Origin: Comamonadaceae bacterium
GTDB lineage: Bacteria > Pseudomonadota > Gammaproteobacteria > Burkholderiales > Burkholderiaceae_C
Assembly: GCA_947478935.1 (NCBI GenBank)
Contig: CANJXV010000042.1
Location: 1 to 13,015, forward strand
Direction: 5' to 3'
Length of the DNA stretch: 13,015 nucleotides
This document shows positions 1 through 4,855 of the stretch, in pieces (the stretch's first letter is position 1; the number at the start of each line of letters is the position of its first letter). A program made the translations under genes and the position numbers. The notes under the pieces were generated by a model. That model did no database searches and was not told the origin of the DNA. It was given only the letters and a program-made list of their open reading frames with translations.

Positions 1-341
1 AAGGCATTGTCAGCACTGTTGGCGGTCCAGCTTATTTCCAGCACGCCTTCGGTGTATTTTGTACCGTGGCTTTCATAGGGTACGGGTAAGGTGCCAACGA
101 TGGTCTTCACGGTCCAACCTGGCTTGGGCATGGGTTGCGCTCCGTTGAAACCGGCGGGAATCGTCACGCGGATACCCGTGGTCGACTCGGCATCGCAGCC
201 GTGGCCTACCCGAAACGTAGCGCGGTAGCTGCTATTGGCGGCAGCGGCGCCATCTTGCAACACCACATGGGCTTGTGCCGGGATGCTAGCCAGGGCCAAG
301 GTGCTGACAAGCAGCACTAAAGAGTTTTTGAATAAATGCAT
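1..341 (-). CDS. YcnI-like DUF1775 copper-associated periplasmic protein (partial, C-terminus off window)
   Basis: The reverse strand from the ATG at 341-339 reads open to the window edge for 113 codons, so only the N-terminal part is present. Residues 1-24 form a classic Sec signal peptide (MHLFKN, then a hydrophobic core, then P-A-Q-A). Cleavage after A24 leaves His25 as the first mature residue (H-V-V-L-Q-D). The mature part matches the DUF1775/YcnI pattern: a V-G-H-G-C-D segment around residues 45-50, then T-T-G-I-R-V-T-I-P-A-G-F, then P-K-P-G-W with Trp76. In studied YcnI proteins the N-terminal His of the mature chain helps bind Cu(II); that role here is inferred from the family. The gene lies 149 bp downstream of a DUF2946 gene on the same strand, a pairing typical of proteobacterial copper loci that often also carry a PCuAC-type chaperone. 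No clear Shine-Dalgarno is seen; the sequence just upstream is AT-rich, with TACTAT about 7 nt before the ATG. Confidence 0.85.
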   Translation of the reverse strand, partial: MHLFKNSLVLLVSTLALASIPAQAHVVLQDGAAAANSSYRATFRVGHGCDAESTTGIRVTIPAGFNGAQPMPKPGWTVKTIVGTLPVPYESHGTKYTEGVLEISWTANSADNA

Positions 342-459
342 AGTAAATAGTATTTAGGAATGGAAAAATCATCGATAGCGCGCAGGCACAAGGTAGCGCT
401 TCGATCGACAACACTGGTTCAGGACTAAGGCCGGGCGCATGCTTAAAACATGGCGCAAT

Positions 460-477
460 GCAGCCATCACAGGCTGC
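460..477 (-). other. Small hairpin between the DUF2946 and YcnI-like genes
   Basis: GCAGCC and GGCTGC form a perfect 6-bp stem with a 6-nt loop, 14 nt past the DUF2946 stop codon in the direction of transcription. A short TTTT lies about 11 nt further on, too far for a standard intrinsic terminator. It may be a weak attenuator or RNA-stability element between the two genes, or chance. Confidence 0.3.
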
Positions 478-490
478 GCAGCGGCTGGGT

Positions 491-844
491 TTAAGCCCTG
501 GGCGGTCCGCGTCCCGGTGGCGGGGCGGCGCTTAGGCGGTACGGCGCAAGCGCTGCGGCTTGGCGCGTGCCCAAAATTGGCGCGGCGCTAGCAACAGGCA
601 AAGCCGAGATGTAAACCGGTGGTGCACCAGCGGCCAGACAGAGCACGCAATCGAGATGCTGGGCAAGGGGCGTATCAGGCGCTCCCGTGTCCTGCACCGT
701 CACACTGCCCGAAGCGCTGCACACCAGCGTGTGCTGCACCGGCTGGACCCAGGGCGCAGCCACCGCCACGCCCAGCGCCATGCACCACCACAGCAATACC
801 CAACGCGCCAGGGCGGTGGATTTGCGCAAGGTATGCAGAGTCAT
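491..844 (-). CDS. DUF2946 family protein, copper-locus associated
   Basis: 117-aa protein. I chose the ATG at 844-842 because it gives a normal N-terminus: basic MTLHTLRKS, then a hydrophobic segment at about residues 12-30 (W-V-L-L-W-W-C-M-A-L-G) ending A-V-A-A, which is a signal peptide or membrane anchor. The reading frame stays open upstream to 1093, but that 83-residue extension has low-complexity, arginine-rich composition and looks like noise. The core contains H63-L-D-C66-V-L-C69, an extra Cys42 (L-V-C-S), and the Pro-rich tail G-R-G-P-P-R-A. This H-x-x-C-x-x-C core plus terminal R-G-P-P is what DUF2946 proteins show. The function is unproven; the family sits beside copper chaperones, YcnI proteins and TonB receptors, so a periplasmic metal-binding role is an inference. 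It probably leads a minus-strand unit with the YcnI-like gene. No Shine-Dalgarno is visible. A CATAAT lies 6 nt before the ATG but has no matching -35 at normal spacing. Confidence 0.8.
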   Translation of the reverse strand: MTLHTLRKSTALARWVLLWWCMALGVAVAAPWVQPVQHTLVCSASGSVTVQDTGAPDTPLAQHLDCVLCLAAGAPPVYISALPVASAAPILGTRQAAALAPYRLSAAPPPGRGPPRA

Positions 845-1049
845 GGAACGATTATGGCAGCGCGCGGCCTGGCCAATGCCCAAGCTAAAGCCCCCATCGA
901 TGGCACTCCGTTCCAACACCCTGCGGCGACAAGCGAATATCCACGCGCTTGAAATAAGATGCATCAACTGCCGTCGGCTTGGCATCGGGCGGCTGCTTGC
1001 TTCCGGCCCACAGCTTTTGTGTTTTGCCCGCATTTCCATGAGGCTTTTT

Positions 1050-2354
1050 ATGAAAAAACTCCCCCTTGGCCTGTTTGCAGCAAGCCGTGTCATTGCCAGC
1101 GGACAGCTGTCGCCCCACGCCTATATGCAGCAATGCATTGATCTGGCGGACCAGTTAGAGCCCTCATTGCACGCTTTTGTGGCGCGCACGCCCTCGCAGC
1201 AATTGCTCGATGGCATCGGCGACGGACCATGGGCTGGCATCCCAGTCGGCGTGAAAGATTTAATCGCCACATGCGAACTGGGCACCACCTATGGTTCGGC
1301 CATTTATACCGACCAGGTGCTGGACTATGACGCTGCGGTGGTGGCGCGCGTGCGCCAGCTAGGGGGGGCAGTTTTTGGCAAAACCGTGAGCACTGAATTT
1401 GCCTGGCGCCACCCCGGCCCTACCGTCAACCCGGTCAACTCTAGGCATACGCCTGGCGGTTCGTCCAGCGGTTCGGCAGCCGCCGTGGCCGCAGGCATTC
1501 TGCCCTTGGGTTTGGGCACGCAAACCGTGGGTTCGGTGATCCGCCCGGCGGCGTTTTGCGGCATTGTGGGTTTGAAGGCCAGCTTTGGCGCGGTGCCGCG
1601 TGCCGGCGCATTTCCGGTGTCTGACGCGCTCGACCATATGGGTTTTCTGGCGCGCTCGGTCAACGATGTGGCCTATGCCTTTAACCTGCTGCGCAACCTC
1701 ACGCCCACCGAGCCCGACAGCATCGCAGTGCCACAAGTGCCCATGGATGCGCAAAGCGGCTTAGAACCCCTAGCCTCGCCACGCTTAGCCTATGTGCAAA
1801 CGCCTTTTGATGAACGCATCACCACGGACCAACACCAGGCGATGCAATCGACGATTGCCGCGTTGCGCGCACAAGGCGCCGTGGTGGAAGCGTTTGCACT
1901 GCCCGATGAATACTGGACGGGTGTGGATGCGATGTTTTGCCTGCTCGAAGCCGAAGGCGGCGCGGTGCACCGCGAGCATGTGGCGCGCTTCCCCGATCGC
2001 CTCAGTGTCCATATCAAAGAACTGGTGGCACAAGGCGCCGCCCGTTCTGCATTTGAATACCTAGCCGCGCGTAATTTGCAGATCCGCTTACGCGCCGACG
2101 CCACGGCGCAGCTCAAGGGCTTTGATGCCTTCCTCACCGTTCCTGCCACGGGCGGGGCGCCAGAAGGTTTAGCGTCCACGGGCGATCCGGTGTTTTGTGC
2201 GCTCTGGAGTTTCCTGGGCTTGCCGGCTTTGAATATTCCTATCGGCCACGCGGCCAACGGGCTACCCTTGGGGTTGCAATTGGTAGCAGCGTACCGACAG
2301 GACGCGCACTTGCTGCGCACGGGCCGCTGGATTGAAATCGCGCTGGGGCATTGA
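1050..2354 (+). CDS. Amidase-signature family amidase (AtzF/GatA-like fold)
   Basis: 434-aa enzyme of the amidase-signature family, which hydrolyses C-N amide bonds with a Ser-cisSer-Lys triad. The proposed triad is Lys69 (G-V-K-D-L), Ser138 in the Gly/Ser-rich loop (G-G-S-S-S-G-S-A-A-A) and nucleophile Ser162 (T-Q-T-V-G-S-V-I-R-P-A). The Ser138-Ser162 spacing of 24 residues equals that between the two serines of mammalian FAAH. Where many members have D-T-G-G-S-I-R, this one has Q-T-V-G-S-V-I-R-P-A-A-F-C-G, a subgroup form. The start at 1050 is preceded by GAGG at 1040-1043 with 6-nt spacing and gives an N-terminus aligned with the family (A-S-G-Q-L-S-P near residue 20). An in-frame ATG at 1038 is an alternative. 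The frame stays open back to 687, but that extension runs antisense through the DUF2946 gene and is rejected. The substrate cannot be told. It heads a plus-strand run of four genes and has no signal peptide, so it is probably cytoplasmic. Confidence 0.9.
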   Translation: MKKLPLGLFAASRVIASGQLSPHAYMQQCIDLADQLEPSLHAFVARTPSQQLLDGIGDGPWAGIPVGVKDLIATCELGTTYGSAIYTDQVLDYDAAVVARVRQLGGAVFGKTVSTEFAWRHPGPTVNPVNSRHTPGGSSSGSAAAVAAGILPLGLGTQTVGSVIRPAAFCGIVGLKASFGAVPRAGAFPVSDALDHMGFLARSVNDVAYAFNLLRNLTPTEPDSIAVPQVPMDAQSGLEPLASPRLAYVQTPFDERITTDQHQAMQSTIAALRAQGAVVEAFALPDEYWTGVDAMFCLLEAEGGAVHREHVARFPDRLSVHIKELVAQGAARSAFEYLAARNLQIRLRADATAQLKGFDAFLTVPATGGAPEGLASTGDPVFCALWSFLGLPALNIPIGHAANGLPLGLQLVAAYRQDAHLLRTGRWIEIALGH

Positions 2355-2393
2355 AGCCCATCCGAGCAATAACCCAAGGCTTATCATCCCGGC

Positions 2394-2822
2394 ATGCCCG
2401 CGACCACACCTTTAAGCCTGTTTCACCTCGCCTACCATGTCACCGATTTGCAATCCGCTCGCGCTTTTTATGGGGATGTATTGGGTTGCGCTGAAGGGCG
2501 CAGTACCGATACCTGGGTGGACTTCGATTTTTTTGGTCACCAGATTTCCCTGCACTTAGGCGAGCCGTTTAAGACGACGCTGACAGGACACGTGGGGGAC
2601 CACCTGGTGCCCATGCCGCACTTAGGTCTGGTGTTGGCCCTGCCAGATTGGCAAGCGCTGGCACAGCGTTTGCGCGATGCCCAGGTGGCCTTTGTGATGG
2701 AGCCGCAACTGCGTTTTGCCGGGCAAAGCGGCGAGCAATGGACCATGTTTTTTCTAGACCCCAGCGGCAACCCGCTGGAGATCAAAGGCTTTGCGTCACT
2801 GGACACGGTGTACGCCACATGA
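2394..2822 (+). CDS. VOC family (glyoxalase/bleomycin-resistance fold) protein
   Basis: 142-aa single-polypeptide VOC protein with two beta-alpha-beta-beta-beta modules. The first module carries F-H-L-A-Y-H-V (His11), then the helix S-A-R-A-F-Y-G-D-V-L-G-C. The second carries P-H-L-G-L-V (His76) and ends F-L-D-P-S-G-N-P-L-E-I-K-G-F (Glu129). His11, His76 and Glu129 sit where VOC enzymes place metal ligands. The conserved W-V-D-F-D-F-F-G-H-Q-I-S stretch marks a common, uncharacterised proteobacterial subgroup. The reaction is unknown; glyoxalase, dioxygenase or small-molecule binding are all possible. It starts 39 nt after the amidase stop with no obvious Shine-Dalgarno, and its stop overlaps the start of the MarC gene, so these are likely co-transcribed. 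Confidence 0.88.
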   Translation: MPATTPLSLFHLAYHVTDLQSARAFYGDVLGCAEGRSTDTWVDFDFFGHQISLHLGEPFKTTLTGHVGDHLVPMPHLGLVLALPDWQALAQRLRDAQVAFVMEPQLRFAGQSGEQWTMFFLDPSGNPLEIKGFASLDTVYAT

Positions 2823-3433
2823 TGAATTACACCTTTGTCTCGGCCACGATTTTGCTAGTGCTGATTACCGACCCGGTGGGCAATATTCCAGTGTTTGCCA
2901 ATGCGCTCAAGCACGTACCGCAAGCGCGCAAGCCGCGCGTTATCTTGCGCGAGATTTCTATCGCCTTCTTTTTGCTGCTGACCTTTATGTTTGTCGGCGA
3001 AGGCTTTTTGCGGGTGATGAATTTAAGCGAGTTGGCGCTGCAAATCGGCGGTGGCGTGATTCTGTTTTTAATCGCCCTGCGCATGGTGTTTCCACCGCCC
3101 ACGCAAGCCGAAGCCGAGCTGCTGATAGAGCCTTTGATCGTGCCCCTGGCCGTGCCCTCAATTGCCGGGCCTTCGGCCTTGGCCACCGTATTGTTGCTGG
3201 TGTCGCAGCAACCGGAGAAGCGCCTGGAATGGGTGGCCGCGCTGTGCGTCACTATGCTGATCAGCGCAACGGTGCTGGTATCGGCTGAGCGCATTCAACG
3301 TGTAATCGGCACGCGCGTGGTGACGGCCATCGAGCGTCTGATGGGCCTGGTGCTGGTATCCGTGGCGATCGAGATGCTGCTGCGCGGAATTCGCACATTT
3401 GCACTGCAATTGACGCAAGGCAGCGGCGCATAA
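2819..3433 (+). CDS. MarC family (UPF0056) integral membrane protein
   Basis: 204-aa polytopic inner-membrane protein, close to the usual 195-220 aa of MarC/YhgN proteins. Hydrophobic segments suggest about six membrane spans. Family signatures are present: T-D-P-V-G-N-I-P-V-F near residue 20, L-Q-I-G-G-G-V-I-L-F-L-I-A-L in the middle, and A-V-P-S-I-A-G-P-S-A-L-A-T. MarC was once linked to multiple antibiotic resistance in Escherichia coli but later work did not support that; its transport substrate is unknown. The start lies in ATGATGA: ATG at 2819 overlaps the VOC stop by 4 nt, and the next ATG at 2822 overlaps it by 1 nt. With no Shine-Dalgarno in view, translation is probably coupled to the VOC gene by termination-reinitiation. 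The frame extends upstream to 2648 through VOC coding sequence, but that part is not family-like. Confidence 0.88.
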   Translation: MMNYTFVSATILLVLITDPVGNIPVFANALKHVPQARKPRVILREISIAFFLLLTFMFVGEGFLRVMNLSELALQIGGGVILFLIALRMVFPPPTQAEAELLIEPLIVPLAVPSIAGPSALATVLLLVSQQPEKRLEWVAALCVTMLISATVLVSAERIQRVIGTRVVTAIERLMGLVLVSVAIEMLLRGIRTFALQLTQGSGA

Positions 3434-3461
3434 ACGCGACTCGCGGATGTATCGTTATTGA

Positions 3462-3484
3462 GCCGCTCAGCGGCAGTACAGGAG
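3462..3484 (+). promoter_or_regulatory. Hairpin followed by the Shine-Dalgarno that fixes the hydrolase start
   Basis: GCCGC-TCA-GCGGC (3462-3474) can form a 5-bp GC stem in the 57-nt gap after the MarC stop. Five bases later comes AGGAG (3480-3484), 6 nt before a TTG at 3491. The site decides the start of the next gene, because no in-frame ATG is available near it. Whether the hairpin affects translation is a guess. Confidence 0.55.
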
Positions 3485-3490
3485 TATGCG

Positions 3491-4387
3491 TTGCCATCTT
3501 TAAAGTCCCGCTTTTTTTACTACGCCGTCAAACGCCAATTGCGCAAATTCGCTGTGCGCGGCGGCAGCCTCGAGCAGGTGCGCGCAGCGCGCGACAAATC
3601 GTCCCAGCGCATGTTTCCAGCGCCTCAAGGCGTGCAAGTGCAAGCAGCGCAGTTGGGCGACTGCCCAGGCGAATGGCTGCGGCCAGCGGGGGCTCGCGCT
3701 GACTCGGTCATTTTGTATTTGCATGGCGGCGCCTACATCACCGGCTCCTGCCACACCCACCGCGGCCTGGCCGGGCATGTGGCCAAAGCGGCGGGGCTGA
3801 ATTGTTTTTTGCTGGACTACCGGCTTGCGCCTGAGCACCCCTTCCCCGCTGCCGTGGACGATGCCCACGCCGCCTACCTGGCGCTGCATCGGGAAGACCC
3901 GGCACGCACCATCGTGCTGGCAGGCGACTCAGCTGGTGGCGGCCTGGCGATCGCGCTGGCCCTGCGTTTGCGCGATACCGGCCACGCTGCACCCGGCGCC
4001 ATGGCCCTGCTTTCGCCCTGGACCGATTTGACGCTCAGCCTGCCTACGCACCGCAGCAAAGCGGCAGTAGATCCGTTTTTTCCCGACACCTCGACACTGA
4101 CTATGGCGGCCCAGTTGTATGCCGGCACCAAGGACTTGGCGCAGCCTTTGGCATCGCCCCACTTCGCAGCGCTGCACGGTTTGCCGCGCACCCTGATCCA
4201 CGTCGGCGAACATGAAGCCCTGTTAGGCGACGCGCAGGCACTGGCCGCCAATATGCAAGCGGCGGGATCGACGGTGCAGCTGCAAGAGTTTGAAGGTATG
4301 TGGCATGTGTGGCAAATATTTGCGGGACGGTTTGCGGAGGCGGATGCTTCGGTGAAGCAATTGGGGGCGTTTTTGAAGGCGGTTTGA
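3491..4387 (+). CDS. Alpha/beta hydrolase (HSL family / fold-3 carboxylesterase)
   Basis: 298-aa cytoplasmic esterase/lipase-type hydrolase counted from TTG at 3491. That start is preferred because AGGAG lies 6 nt upstream and the protein then begins M-P-S-L-K-S-R-F-F-Y, a usual opening for this group. A TTG at 3458 would add 11 residues and lacks a ribosome site. HSL-family landmarks are present in order: oxyanion-hole H78-G-G-A-Y, Y-R-L-A-P-E-H-P-F-P-A at 110-120, nucleophile elbow G-D-S147-A-G-G, and catalytic His272 in M-W-H-V-W. The acid is probably Glu242 in V-G-E-H-E-A-L-L, where classic HSL enzymes have Asp (D-P-L); Asp247 is the other candidate. The oxyanion motif is HGGA rather than HGGG. 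The substrate is unknown; short-chain esters are the family norm. It is the last gene of the plus-strand run, 57 nt after MarC and convergent with glnE. Confidence 0.88.
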   Translation: MPSLKSRFFYYAVKRQLRKFAVRGGSLEQVRAARDKSSQRMFPAPQGVQVQAAQLGDCPGEWLRPAGARADSVILYLHGGAYITGSCHTHRGLAGHVAKAAGLNCFLLDYRLAPEHPFPAAVDDAHAAYLALHREDPARTIVLAGDSAGGGLAIALALRLRDTGHAAPGAMALLSPWTDLTLSLPTHRSKAAVDPFFPDTSTLTMAAQLYAGTKDLAQPLASPHFAALHGLPRTLIHVGEHEALLGDAQALAANMQAAGSTVQLQEFEGMWHVWQIFAGRFAEADASVKQLGAFLKAV

Positions 4388-4453
4388 AAGCCGGGGGTTG
4401 GCTTGCAGCCGGCTTGTTGCCTGCCGCAGGGCTTACGCCTGCCACGGGCCTTA

Positions 4454-4479
4454 CTTTTCTTTGCTTCGCCAAAGAAAAG
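4454..4479. repeat. Perfect 10-bp inverted repeat, CTTTTCTTTG / CAAAGAAAAG
   Basis: Left arm 4454-4463, loop CTTCGC, right arm 4470-4479, with no mismatch. It is followed by ATAAGCAAAAGAAAGGCGAGC, which partly repeats the right arm. I recognise this AAAGAAAAG/AGCAAAAGAAAGGCG arrangement as a recurrent intergenic element in many proteobacterial genomes. It lies 66 nt past the hydrolase stop. It lacks a following T-tract on either strand, so it is not a standard intrinsic terminator, though it may stabilise mRNA 3' ends. Confidence 0.65.
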
Positions 4480-4580
4480 ATAAGCAAAAGAAAGGCGAGC
4501 CAATGGCCTAGGAAGCCCCATTACCGCGTGTGCTCGTTCGCTGTGCTCACCTTGCACACGCTTGTTAGCGCGGAGCGTGC

Positions 4581-4594
4581 GCCGCGGCCGCGGC
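4581..4594. repeat. Perfect 14-nt GC palindrome
   Basis: GCCGCGGCCGCGGC equals its own reverse complement. It sits inside a GC-rich patch that continues GGCAGCCGCAGGC. It could be part of the surrounding repeat element or a protein site; nothing shows which. Confidence 0.4.
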
Positions 4595-4731
4595 AGCCGC
4601 AGGCACCCCAATCATCAATTCATTCACTACGACCGCATCGTTCCCCAATCTGGGCCAACAAACCCGCCTCGCAGCGCCCCGAGTCAAAAACACCGCTCCA
4701 ATACAAAAAAACCAAATTGGGTATCCCAGCT

Positions 4732-4758
4732 CCCCTTCACCCCGGCGGGGTGAAGGGG
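4732..4758 (-). terminator. Strong GC-rich hairpin, possible transcription end for glnE
   Basis: CCCCTTCACCCC (4732-4743) pairs perfectly with GGGGTGAAGGGG (4747-4758) around GGC, a 12-bp stem. It lies about 100 nt past the glnE stop in the direction of glnE transcription. A run of seven T on that strand (opposite 4705-4711) comes about 20 nt after the stem, further than in a textbook terminator. It may work as an imperfect terminator, or simply be part of the repeat-rich spacer. Confidence 0.45.
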
Positions 4759-4855
4759 CGGGGGGAAAGCGGGGGTAAACCAGCGGGGGATAAAAAAGCA
4801 GAGGGCAAAAACAGTCCCACAGGGAAACCCATAAAGCAAAGCAAGACCCAGAGCG

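Larger units (their letters stand above)
4388..4855. other. 468-bp repeat-rich intergenic spacer between convergent hydrolase and glnE genes
   Basis: No convincing gene is seen. The frames open here encode low-complexity Lys/Pro/Gly-rich sequence, run into the glnE 3' end antisense, and have no ribosome site. The spacer begins with GC-rich, partly repeated words (GCAGCCGGCTTG, GCAGGGCTTACGCCTGCC), then an AT-type hairpin, then a 14-nt GC palindrome, an A-rich stretch, and a strong GC hairpin followed by a G-rich run with two AGCGGGGG words. The whole resembles the dispersed intergenic repeats common in Comamonadaceae-like genomes, but the copy number cannot be seen from one window. Confidence 0.6.

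Noticed and set aside
135..320. 61-aa plus-strand open frame at the left edge
   Set aside because: Antisense of the YcnI-like gene, which shows a signal peptide and family motifs.
687..1049. N-terminal extension of the amidase frame
   Set aside because: It runs antisense through the DUF2946 gene, has no family likeness, and the amidase fold begins normally after the ATG at 1050 with a GAGG site.
845..1093. 83-residue upstream extension of the DUF2946 frame
   Set aside because: Arg/Ser-rich noise; a normal signal peptide starts at 844, and the extension would overlap the amidase start.
3874..4611. 245-aa minus-strand open frame opposite the hydrolase
   Set aside because: Antisense of the hydrolase active-site region and then repeat spacer; no recognisable domain.
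4388..4855. CRISPR array or tandem-repeat locus
   Set aside because: The repeats are short, unequal and not regularly spaced, with no spacer-repeat pattern.
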